Below, one piece after another: positions 1 through 6,272 of a stretch of 6,272 nt of DNA. The notes under the pieces were generated by a model. That model did no database searches. It was given only the letters and a program-made list of their open reading frames with translations, and had not been told where the DNA came from. The number at the start of each line of letters is the position of its first letter. Position 1 is the first letter of the stretch. This DNA is from Candidatus Cloacimonadota bacterium (GTDB lineage: Bacteria > Cloacimonadota > Cloacimonadia > Cloacimonadales > TCS61): positions 1-6,272 of the forward strand of contig DAOUTP010000113.1 in NCBI GenBank assembly GCA_030626645.1, in the 5' to 3' direction. Made by a program: the position numbers and the translations under genes.

Positions 1-347
1 CTGAGAAGTCCACTTTGAAAAAGAACATCAGCATTAAAATAGATAAAATCATCATCTAAGTGATCTCTGGTTAGCCATAAAGAATAAAGTGTATTTGTTG
101 TATCATAAATTGGATTTTCAATAAAAGTAACTTGTTCATTTTTTACTTTTTCCAGAATATGAGCTTTTAATTGTTCCATTTTAAATCCTAAAACAATTAC
201 AAAATCGTTGATCCCAACATCCATGCAATTTTCAATTTGATGATGAATTATTGAACTTTTTCCGATCTTGATCATACTTTTAGGAAGACCGCCTGATACT
301 TCCTGTAATCTTTTCCCCATTCCTGCAGCCAGAATAACAGCTTTCAT
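1..347 (-). CDS. Nucleotidyltransferase, N-terminal part (cut by window edge)
   Basis: The minus strand from 347 reads without a stop to the edge, giving 115 codons and the start of an NTP_transferase-fold protein. The N-terminus has the family signature: ILAAG at residues 5-9, G9-x-G11-x-R13-L14 for nucleotide binding, and P22-K23 of the usual PK motif. ENPIY (77-81) followed by TTNTLYSLWL (83-92) resembles the LicC-like phosphocholine cytidylyltransferase and related sugar-phosphate nucleotidyltransferase subgroup. FNAD at 104-107 probably supplies the metal-binding aspartate (D107). Such enzymes transfer NMP from CTP or another NTP to a phosphorylated sugar or alcohol in the cytoplasm, feeding surface polysaccharide or lipid head-group synthesis. 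The first ATG, just before the conserved motif and behind a GGAG site, is a convincing start. Substrate cannot be decided because the C-terminal half and the downstream genes of this strand are outside the window. The fold assignment is firm; the LicC-like subgroup is inferred. Confidence 0.88.
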   Translation of the reverse strand, partial: MKAVILAAGMGKRLQEVSGGLPKSMIKIGKSSIIHHQIENCMDVGINDFVIVLGFKMEQLKAHILEKVKNEQVTFIENPIYDTTNTLYSLWLTRDHLDDDFIYFNADVLFQSGLL

Positions 348-355
348 AATTTTTT

Positions 356-362
356 CTTCTCC
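356..362 (-). promoter_or_regulatory. Ribosome binding site of the nucleotidyltransferase
   Basis: On the minus strand GGAGAAG lies upstream of the ATG at 347. The GGAG core is 11 bases from the start, a little far, while the GAAG part is 8 bases away. An ATG just before it is out of frame and runs into TGA after six codons, so the start at 347 is preferred. Confidence 0.6.
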
Positions 363-370
363 ATTTTGAT

Positions 371-430
371 TTGCTTTTTCAATTTCAGAACTGTTCAATT
401 AGTCAATGAATTTCTTGCCTTTTTCAATTT
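371..430. repeat. Direct repeat pair TTGC(C)TTTTTCAATTT
   Basis: TTGCTTTTTCAATTT at 371-385 recurs at 415-430 with one extra C. The copies are about 44 bases apart, roughly four helical turns. They lie upstream of the nucleotidyltransferase start, where its promoter would be expected, so they could be regulator sites or a small local duplication. The T-richness makes partial chance similarity possible. Confidence 0.5.
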
Positions 431-466
431 AGGTTCACGAAACAAAGAGTTAACAATTTCATAGAC

Positions 467-476
467 AGTAATTACT
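467..476. promoter_or_regulatory. 10-bp perfect palindrome, possible operator
   Basis: AGTAATTACT reads identically on both strands and lies between the two divergent genes. Its position suits an operator for a dimeric regulator. In DNA this AT-rich a 10-bp palindrome can arise by chance, and the symmetry does not extend outward (C on the left, A on the right). Confidence 0.2.
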
Positions 477-487
477 AAAACTTTTAT

Positions 488-515
488 TTGCCATTAGTCA
501 AAGATTAGTTAAATT
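488..515 (+). promoter_or_regulatory. Weak candidate mrp promoter overlapping ATTAGT(C/T)AA repeats
   Basis: TTGCCA at 488-493 matches five of six bases of a sigma-70 -35 box. TAAATT at 510-515, 16 bases on, matches the -10 box only moderately. The interval also carries ATTAGTCAA (493-501) and ATTAGTTAA (504-512), 11 bp apart or about one helical turn, so a regulator binding there would overlap the promoter. Another exact ATTAGTCAA is at 398-406. Promoter rules for this lineage are unknown to me. Confidence 0.25.
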
Positions 516-552
516 AAAGTTAATAAAAATAATAAATACACGGGTAGTAAAT

Positions 553-557
553 GGAGG
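553..557 (+). promoter_or_regulatory. Ribosome binding site of mrp
   Basis: GGAGG lies four bases before the ATG at 562, a short but workable spacing. An ATG at 551 overlaps this site but is out of frame with the Mrp protein. The next in-frame ATG (residue 16, base 607) lacks a comparable site, so 562 is the best start. Confidence 0.7.
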
Positions 558-561
558 AAAA

Positions 562-1395
562 ATGGAACCTGTTGATTTTAAAAAACCAGAAAAAACAAAA
601 GAAGATATGCGGATTGATGCAAATTTAGATAGGATCAAACATAAGTTAATTGTTATAAGTGGTAAAGGTGGAGTTGGTAAAAGCACTGTAGCTGTTAATG
701 TTGCCTACGGGCTAGCTATGAAGGGTTATAAAGTAGGAATCCTTGATGTTGATATTCATGGTCCTTCAATAGCAAAAATGCTGGGAATAGAAGGTGAAAA
801 ACTCCAAATGAAAGCAAAAGGGGAATTCCCAGAACCTATAAAAGTCACAGATAACCTTTATGCACTTACTATTGCAACATTAGTAGAGAATCCGGACGAT
901 CCGATTATTTGGCGGGGTCCAATAAAGATAACTGTAATAAAGCAATTCATGCAGGATATTCAATGGCCGGAACTTGATTACTTGATTGTGGATTCCCCTC
1001 CGGGAACCGGAGATGAACCATTAAGTGTTGTTCAAACATTAAAAAAAGTAGATGGTTCTCTTATCGTTTCAACTCCGCAGGATATCGCATTATTAGATGC
1101 CAGAAAAACTATAAAGTTTTCTCAAAAAATGGATGTTCCCGTTTTAGGAATTATTGAGAATATGAGCACATTTGTTTGTCCTCATTGCGGTGAAATAACA
1201 GATATTTTTGCTGGTCTTGGAATTGAGAAAGCTGCAAGTGATTTTAACATAGATGTGTTAGGAAGTATTCCTATTGATGTTGATATTGTGAAATCCGGAG
1301 ATTCTGGAAAAGCTTTTCTTACAGATCATGAAACACAGGCTTCTGCAAAGGAATTCCAGAGTATTGTTTCAAAAATAATAGCAAAAATGAAATGA
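562..1395 (+). CDS. mrp: Mrp/NBP35-family iron-sulfur carrier ATPase
   Basis: This complete 277-residue protein is a cytoplasmic P-loop ATPase of the Mrp/ApbC/NBP35 (SIMIBI, MinD-like) family. Family members bind an Fe-S cluster at a dimer interface and deliver it to apo-proteins. The deviant Walker A is GKGGVGKST at 34-42, with signature lysines K35 and K40. DVDIHGPS at 62-69 is the switch I region, WRGP at 117-120 is a family motif, and DSPPGTGDE at 144-152 is the Mrp signature covering switch II. The cluster-ligand pair is C206-P-H-C209 in the STFVCPHCG context. The protein starts almost directly with the ATPase core. It has neither the MIP18/DUF59 domain of longer bacterial Mrp proteins nor the N-terminal four-cysteine cluster of eukaryotic Nbp35, so it is the short form. 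A terminator follows closely, and the neighbour on the left is divergent, so mrp is probably transcribed alone. Family identity is near certain; its client proteins are unknown. Confidence 0.97.
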   Translation: MEPVDFKKPEKTKEDMRIDANLDRIKHKLIVISGKGGVGKSTVAVNVAYGLAMKGYKVGILDVDIHGPSIAKMLGIEGEKLQMKAKGEFPEPIKVTDNLYALTIATLVENPDDPIIWRGPIKITVIKQFMQDIQWPELDYLIVDSPPGTGDEPLSVVQTLKKVDGSLIVSTPQDIALLDARKTIKFSQKMDVPVLGIIENMSTFVCPHCGEITDIFAGLGIEKAASDFNIDVLGSIPIDVDIVKSGDSGKAFLTDHETQASAKEFQSIVSKIIAKMK

Positions 1396-1415
1396 TCTTA
1401 ACATGATGATCTTAA
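1392..1415 (+). repeat. 10-bp direct repeat ATGATCTTAA at the mrp stop codon
   Basis: ATGATCTTAA occurs at 1392-1401, including the TGA stop of mrp, and again at 1406-1415, reaching the base of the terminator stem. The 14-bp period looks like a small tandem duplication. No function is evident. Confidence 0.5.
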
Positions 1416-1441
1416 GGCGATGCAGCGGCATCGCCTTTTTT
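1414..1441 (+). terminator. Rho-independent terminator of mrp
   Basis: A perfect inverted repeat pairs 1414-1423 (AAGGCGATGC) with 1428-1437 (GCATCGCCTT) around the four-base loop AGCG. The eight-bp core is GC-rich in otherwise AT-rich DNA and is followed by a run of six T at 1436-1441. It starts 18 bases after the mrp stop and should separate mrp from the downstream kinase gene. Confidence 0.93.
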
Positions 1442-1449
1442 GTTATCTG

Positions 1450-1497
1450 ATTTTTAAATTATAATAATATTAATAATAAATAAATATATTTTAATTT
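1450..1497. other. 48-bp stretch of pure A/T
   Basis: No G or C occurs in these 48 bases, which include TAATAA-type repeats and an isolated TATAAT at 1460-1465. It lies between the mrp terminator and the TTGACA box upstream of the kinase gene. It could act as an UP-element-like or easily melted segment, or bind a nucleoid protein; none of this is shown by the sequence itself. Confidence 0.5.
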
Positions 1498-1512
1498 CCA
1501 TAAATCACTTTC

Positions 1513-1540
1513 TTGACAACGAATATGGACTAATTAATAA
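1513..1540 (+). promoter_or_regulatory. Candidate promoter of the giant kinase gene
   Basis: TTGACA at 1513-1518 is an exact sigma-70 -35 box. The region at -10 spacing (TAATAA at 1535-1540, 16-bp spacer) is a poor match. TGGACTAAT at 1526-1534 is, on the opposite strand, one base away from the ATTAGTCAA repeat found upstream of mrp. The position after a terminator and just before the gene supports a promoter here, but the exact boxes are uncertain. Confidence 0.35.
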
Positions 1541-1551
1541 AGGAATGCAGG

Positions 1552-1557
1552 AAGGAG
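1552..1557 (+). promoter_or_regulatory. Ribosome binding site of the giant kinase gene
   Basis: AAGGAG is six bases before the ATG at 1564, a strong site. It fixes the start, because the kinase glycine-rich loop begins only 13 residues later, the usual distance for this domain. Confidence 0.8.
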
Positions 1558-1563
1558 TGAATA

Positions 1564-4500
1564 ATGATAATTGACTCGCGTTATAAAGTAGAGAAAAAAT
1601 TAGGTGCCGGAATTTGGGCAACTGTATATAAAGTAAATGATCTGAGAACACAGAAAAAATATGTACTTAAGTTATTCCAAATGCTTGATGCAGATAGCCT
1701 TTATGAAAAATTCTCTGCTGAGAACATGCATCATATTACCAAATTGCACCATCCCAATTTAATACAGGTGGAAGACTTTGGCACTTTTGGGAATCATATA
1801 TATTATCTAAGTGAGTATTATGAAGGGAAAACACTTTCCAATTTCAGATACCGGAAATCTAATGAAGAATTATTTTATGATATTATTGTTCAGATCTGTT
1901 ATGCTTTAAGTGCGTTGCATAGCCAGAATATTATACATAGAGACCTTAAACCGAATAATGTAGTATATAAGATCAAAAAGAATCAACCAGTCCTGAAATT
2001 AATGGATTATGGCTTTACGAAGATAGACATTGAAAGAACTAACCAGAGAATTGGTAATATTTTGCCTTATGTGGCTCCGGAAATTTTTATGGGGAACGAA
2101 GTTGTTACTCAAAGTGATTTTTATTCGCTTGGTGTCATGTTATATCAGATCACTACAGGAACTTTACCGTATACGATTGAACAGCTTACTACAATTCTAG
2201 CTGGTGATGAATTCAATTTATTCCCTAAGTTCCCAACTGAGTTAAATCCGGATATCCCAGACGAAATGGAGAAAATAATCTTAAAATTATTAGAAAAAGA
2301 TCCAAAAGATAGATTTAAAGATGCTGAGAGTATTATTCAACAGATCAACCTGATCCAACCAAAAAAATACCCCTTCTCCAGAAAGATATCAATTGTTAAT
2401 AATATTCAATTCAGTGATTATATTGTTCGTGAAGATTATTCTCATAGATTACTTGATTATATTCCTATAATTAGTAAAGACAATGGAAAGATCATCTCTC
2501 TTTCTGCAGGCAAAGGCTTGGGAAAAAGTAATGTACTTACGCTTTTCCGTTACCATATACTAACGGATAAATATCATATTTTTGATTACAAATGTAGCCC
2601 TTCCAATAAAGATCCATTCTTTGCTCTGATCAAAGAATTTTATTATGCAGCTAAGAATAATAAAAAATTAGCATCTGACCTTTCAAAGATATCAACTACT
2701 TTAAGTGAATACTTACTTGATTCTGAGAGATCAACAATGGAGTTGAAACAAAACAAAGAAGATCTTGAACTGGATTTTAAAACAGCATCAAGTTATATTT
2801 ATCACCTTTCAGAAGAAAAGCCGCTTATCTATATAATCCGGCAAGCGGAATATCTAGACAAGGACGTATTTAGCTTCCTAAACTATATCTCCAAAGAGGT
2901 AACAAGACGTCCGATCCTCATAATTCTTAGTATTAATGATCCCCGTAAATTAGCTGGATTAATGCATCCTGTTCAAATGACGATAGATGCCCTTACTTAC
3001 GAACAAACTGAATTATATATATCCAGATTATTAATGGTTAAACCACCTGCTGATTTTGTTAAAGCAATATGGTTGCGTTCAAATGGGAACCCAATGTTCA
3101 TTGAGCAGATCCTGCTTGATCTCACCGATAAAAGACTGATATGGGATTCTAATAAGTTCAATTTTGAATATGATCTAAATAGCTATGAATTACCAAAGGA
3201 TATTTTAGATGCCATAAAATTAAGAGTTGATCATCTCTCAAAATCAAGCTATCAATATCTTGGAAAATTGGCATGTATTGAAACTCCTCTATCAAGTAAA
3301 TTAATAAAATCAATTTTAGAGATAGATGATAAAACTCTGTTCTTTTTTCTCTCAGATGGAATTAACAATGAGCTTCTTAAGAAAGAGGATGAATATTATT
3401 ATTTTACTTTTAAGGAAGCTAAAGAGCATTTTTATAAAGAACTTTCTGATAGAACAAAGAAGACTATTTCAAATAAAGTACTCAAATATTTCAAAAATAA
3501 ACAAATTACACTTTTTCCTTTCCTCAATGGTGTTATTGAACATGCTAAATTCGTTAATGATTATGAAGCTGTTCGTAAATATTTACTGCTTTCTGTAGAA
3601 TTATTCACAGGAAGGGGACAGCATGAAATTGCTTTTGAACAAATTGCAAAAGTTATAATCCTCGATTTTTCACCGGAATTAAAAATTAAGGAAAGTGATC
3701 TGCATTTAGACCTCAAACTCTTAATAGAGAAATCGGAATGGGCAACAATTAAACAAATTTCTGAAAATCTAAAACGCATTGTATTAAAAATGCCCGATAT
3801 CCCTGAGAAGCATATGATCATGGGTATGTTCTACTTCGTAATAGAAAAATTATCACTTTCTAAAAAGAGATTTGAGAGAGCATTGAAAAAGGCTATTACC
3901 GGTAGTTTGAGAGTAGAAATTCTCATCAATTTGTGTCGTACTTTGCTTTCTTTAAATAAGATTGAGGAGATGGGTGAATATATTAAAGAATTAGATGGAT
4001 ATACACTTCCTGAGGAAAAAGAAATTTGTTATATTACTCATAAAGGACTTTACTATGGTTTTAGTGGCAGTTTGGATGAAGGTATAAATATTATTGAGGA
4101 TTATTTGCAAAATATTAAAACTCAAAACAATCCCAACTATTTTATCAGGTTAGGAAGACTTCATAATGCGCTAGGTGTTCTTTATAGAAATGAAAGACTT
4201 TTAGATGAAGCTGATAAAAACTTTGAGACAGCTAGAAAGATCTGGGAGAGAATAAGCTATAAACGTCAACTTGTTGCAGTTTATAATAATATTGGAGATG
4301 TTGCTTTAACAAAAGGTGATACAAATAAAGCTTTTAAGAACTTTAAGAAAGCAAAAAACATCTCTGAACAGATCGGCTCAAAACGTTATGGTGTACTGGT
4401 TCTACTTAATCAAGGTGAAGCACATATTAAACTTGGTAATTTTACTATTGCAGAGAATTTCTTAAATAAAGCATACGTTTCTTCTAAAGAACTGGAAACA

Positions 4501-6272
4501 AAACCATTCTACAAATCTATCATTAATAACCTGGCAATAGCAAAAAGTAAGATTAAGAATTTCAATTATTATTATAAGTTTATTAAAGAGCATGTTCCAA
4601 ATCTGATAAATGGAGAAATATATAAGATTACACCATTAACAAAAACATTTTTCTATTATTTGTATGAGATTGGCGATTATGAGATGATAGAACAAATGTT
4701 AAAAAAATCTGAAGACTTGTTCTTTGAAAGTCATGAGCATGAATTTTATTATCAAATGCTTGGTTTTCTTAAGATAAGTAAAACAGATTATACGGCTGGA
4801 CTTGAAATAATTGATAAAGCATTTACCTACTCAAAGCAGAATAAAAGTGATTATGCTCAAACGATCAATAGTATTCGTCTTTCTGAATGTTATGCAGGCT
4901 TGGGACAAACAGCAAAAGCAATATCAGCTTGTCAGAAAGCTGAAGAACTTTGTGAAAAAAATAACTTCAGATACTGGGAAACTGTTCTGAAGATTAAGAA
5001 AATAAAAATTCAACTCCTCGATGGGAACATGAATTTAAGGATTTTATTACGTAATCTTATAAAATTGATAGGGTATTTAAAAGAGAATCAGCTCTTTTTA
5101 TTGGAAACAGAAGTATATGGACTTATCCTTCAGATATATGCTTACTTAAATATGAAACGTAAAGCCAAATTGTTCTTTGATAGATACCAACAATCAATTG
5201 AAGAAGCTGTAGTAAGACTTCCCAAACATGATAAGGAATTATATTATAGAAAAACTAAGTACTACTTAATGAACTATACAGGGTTAAAGACTGTAAAAAT
5301 TCAACCTCGTTTTACGGAATCAACAGAAAAATGGCAGGATGAATTGTATGATATTTTGAAATTAAGAGATACATCTCGAATGAAATTCTTCATCAATAGG
5401 ACAATATTAAAATTGTTCGCACCAGATTATTATGCGATAATATTGAAAAATGAAATTGAGAAAAGTAAAGAACCTTTCTTAAAACTCAATGTAGATACTG
5501 AATACCTCTATTCAGATAAAATGTTAATACACATTCAAGAATCCCTAACTAGAAATCAAGTGATCTCCAGGAAGATAAATAAAGCTCATATCTTATTTAT
5601 TCCATTAAAGATCAAGACTGCTGAAGTTGGATGTTTAGTACTGGCAGATAAGGGTGAACTTACCTATCAACAAAAGGAAATTGAGATTGTTAGGAATCTT
5701 AGATTACATTTAACTTCCATTCTAATCCGTATAGATGAATTTGCTACTTTAAACAAAGATATGGAATCGATGTCTAAATTAATTGATACTACTAGAAAAT
5801 TCTTTGCTATACTCAATTTGGATAAATTGGAGCAGGAGGTTGTGGCATTTACGTTGGATTTCACAAGTAGTACACGTGGATTTCTCATCAAAAAGGACCT
5901 ATATGAAAATTATACTTATAAAGTAGCAATGGATGATTCAAAACACATCTTGAATAATTATGTATATATCAGTAAAAGCATTTTAAGTGAAGTTCAAAGA
6001 ATAAAACAACCCATATATATTGCAAACGCGAAGGAAGAAAATATCTTTAGTAATAATACTGATCTTAGTGCGGATATCTTATCGATCTATTGTGCTCCTC
6101 TAATTGTTGATGGAAATATTTATGGTTTACTTTATCTGGATAATCTTAACGCTGAAAAAAGCGAAATGGAAGTAAATCCCAATTTTATGAAATTAATGCT
6201 GACCCAGATATCTACAGCTATTAAGAATGCACAGCAATATGAATTGTTAACATTGACCAATAAAGAGATCAG
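1564..6272 (+). CDS. Giant Ser/Thr kinase - STAND-like NTPase - TPR - GAF signalling protein (C-terminus beyond window)
   Basis: An unbroken frame of 1569 codons runs off the right edge. Residues 7-265 are a Hanks-type kinase: LGAG loop (13-16), K36, probable helix-C E53, HRDLKPNN (125-132; D127, N132), DYG 148-150 instead of DFG, APE 171-173, D185 and R250. Residues 285-520 resemble the AAA_16/STAND NTPase of PknK-like kinases: Walker A AGKGLGKS (315-322) and conserved SNGNPMFIEQIL (506-517). At the Walker B position (YIIRQAEYLD, 423-432) Arg-Gln replaces the acidic pair. Residues 540-635 look like the winged-helix segment that follows such NTPases. A long alpha-helical region holds three TPR-like units about 40 residues apart (866-975) and another near 1100-1135. 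A degenerate GAF-like module spans about 1266-1392, and a clearer GAF about 1408-1560 (CAPLIVDGNIYGLLYLDN, 1510-1527). I see no transmembrane segment, so it is probably a cytoplasmic sensor kinase. Ligand, targets and output domain are unknown; relatives end in a histidine kinase, GGDEF, cyclase or phosphatase. Confidence 0.93.
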   Translation, partial: MIIDSRYKVEKKLGAGIWATVYKVNDLRTQKKYVLKLFQMLDADSLYEKFSAENMHHITKLHHPNLIQVEDFGTFGNHIYYLSEYYEGKTLSNFRYRKSNEELFYDIIVQICYALSALHSQNIIHRDLKPNNVVYKIKKNQPVLKLMDYGFTKIDIERTNQRIGNILPYVAPEIFMGNEVVTQSDFYSLGVMLYQITTGTLPYTIEQLTTILAGDEFNLFPKFPTELNPDIPDEMEKIILKLLEKDPKDRFKDAESIIQQINLIQPKKYPFSRKISIVNNIQFSDYIVREDYSHRLLDYIPIISKDNGKIISLSAGKGLGKSNVLTLFRYHILTDKYHIFDYKCSPSNKDPFFALIKEFYYAAKNNKKLASDLSKISTTLSEYLLDSERSTMELKQNKEDLELDFKTASSYIYHLSEEKPLIYIIRQAEYLDKDVFSFLNYISKEVTRRPILIILSINDPRKLAGLMHPVQMTIDALTYEQTELYISRLLMVKPPADFVKAIWLRSNGNPMFIEQILLDLTDKRLIWDSNKFNFEYDLNSYELPKDILDAIKLRVDHLSKSSYQYLGKLACIETPLSSKLIKSILEIDDKTLFFFLSDGINNELLKKEDEYYYFTFKEAKEHFYKELSDRTKKTISNKVLKYFKNKQITLFPFLNGVIEHAKFVNDYEAVRKYLLLSVELFTGRGQHEIAFEQIAKVIILDFSPELKIKESDLHLDLKLLIEKSEWATIKQISENLKRIVLKMPDIPEKHMIMGMFYFVIEKLSLSKKRFERALKKAITGSLRVEILINLCRTLLSLNKIEEMGEYIKELDGYTLPEEKEICYITHKGLYYGFSGSLDEGINIIEDYLQNIKTQNNPNYFIRLGRLHNALGVLYRNERLLDEADKNFETARKIWERISYKRQLVAVYNNIGDVALTKGDTNKAFKNFKKAKNISEQIGSKRYGVLVLLNQGEAHIKLGNFTIAENFLNKAYVSSKELETKPFYKSIINNLAIAKSKIKNFNYYYKFIKEHVPNLINGEIYKITPLTKTFFYYLYEIGDYEMIEQMLKKSEDLFFESHEHEFYYQMLGFLKISKTDYTAGLEIIDKAFTYSKQNKSDYAQTINSIRLSECYAGLGQTAKAISACQKAEELCEKNNFRYWETVLKIKKIKIQLLDGNMNLRILLRNLIKLIGYLKENQLFLLETEVYGLILQIYAYLNMKRKAKLFFDRYQQSIEEAVVRLPKHDKELYYRKTKYYLMNYTGLKTVKIQPRFTESTEKWQDELYDILKLRDTSRMKFFINRTILKLFAPDYYAIILKNEIEKSKEPFLKLNVDTEYLYSDKMLIHIQESLTRNQVISRKINKAHILFIPLKIKTAEVGCLVLADKGELTYQQKEIEIVRNLRLHLTSILIRIDEFATLNKDMESMSKLIDTTRKFFAILNLDKLEQEVVAFTLDFTSSTRGFLIKKDLYENYTYKVAMDDSKHILNNYVYISKSILSEVQRIKQPIYIANAKEENIFSNNTDLSADILSIYCAPLIVDGNIYGLLYLDNLNAEKSEMEVNPNFMKLMLTQISTAIKNAQQYELLTLTNKEI

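Larger units (their letters stand above)
348..561. other. Divergent intergenic region
   Basis: This is the AT-rich gap between the leftward nucleotidyltransferase and rightward mrp. I see no convincing gene in it on either strand. Promoters for both genes must lie here, but neither strand shows a good consensus pair. It contains a pair of long direct repeats in the left half, a 10-bp palindrome in the middle and ATTAGT(C/T)AA repeats near mrp, each listed separately. Confidence 0.7.

Noticed and set aside
498..686. Minus-strand 62-codon open frame across the mrp start
   Set aside because: It overlaps the mrp ribosome binding site and N-terminus on the opposite strand, is low-complexity (Leu/Phe/Pro/Ile-rich) and has no recognisable motif. 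It is a shadow of mrp.
1460..1465. Perfect TATAAT as a -10 box
   Set aside because: It lies inside a pure A/T run where the hexamer is expected by chance. No acceptable -35 lies 16-18 bp upstream, which is the terminator T-tract.
3326..3598. Plus-strand 90-codon open frame inside the kinase gene
   Set aside because: It lies wholly within the long continuous kinase frame in another phase and has a biased Leu/Ile/Lys composition typical of AT-rich shadow frames.
3561..3821. Minus-strand 86-codon open frame inside the kinase gene
   Set aside because: It is antisense to the uninterrupted kinase frame, with no supporting ribosome site or domain.
4156..4491. Possible DNA-level tandem repeat at about 120-bp spacing
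   Set aside because: The periodicity is in the protein (TPR-like units about 40 residues apart); the nucleotide sequences of the units are not similar enough to be a DNA repeat.
5667..5891. Minus-strand 74-codon open frame opposite the GAF region
   Set aside because: It is antisense to the junction of the two GAF modules, whose sense-strand protein motifs are convincing.

Overview
The window is low-GC bacterial DNA, by eye about one third G+C, using the standard genetic code with clear Shine-Dalgarno sites. It holds three protein genes and no RNA gene, CRISPR array, insertion sequence or other mobile element that I can support. I cannot fix the organism. Low GC, a short Mrp-type ATPase and a giant kinase/ATPase/TPR/GAF protein would suit an environmental, anaerobic lineage such as Cloacimonadota or a relative, but that is a guess from gene content.

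Layout. (1) Bases 1-347, minus strand: the first 115 codons of a sugar-nucleotide or phosphocholine-type nucleotidyltransferase, cut by the left edge. (2) Bases 348-561: an AT-rich divergent intergenic region with two short direct-repeat families and a small palindrome, where the promoters of both flanking genes must lie. (3) Bases 562-1395, plus strand: a complete Mrp/NBP35-family P-loop ATPase, an iron-sulfur cluster carrier, closed by a strong intrinsic terminator at 1414-1441. (4) Bases 1442-1563: an intergenic gap containing a 48-bp stretch of pure A/T and an exact TTGACA box. (5) Bases 1564-6272, plus strand: one uninterrupted reading frame of 1569 codons, still open at the right edge. 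It encodes a multidomain signalling protein: Ser/Thr kinase, STAND/AAA_16-like NTPase, winged-helix-like segment, long alpha-helical/TPR region, then two GAF modules. The C-terminal output domain lies outside the window.

The three genes look like separate transcription units and need not share a pathway. The nucleotidyltransferase is divergent from mrp, and mrp is separated from the kinase by its terminator. The giant kinase is the most unusual object. Its kinase catalytic residues are kept, but it has DYG in place of DFG and lacks the usual P+1-loop threonine. Its NTPase has a good Walker A, while the Walker B acidic residues appear replaced by Arg-Gln. This suggests a scaffold or switch whose nucleotide-binding module may bind but not efficiently hydrolyse NTP.
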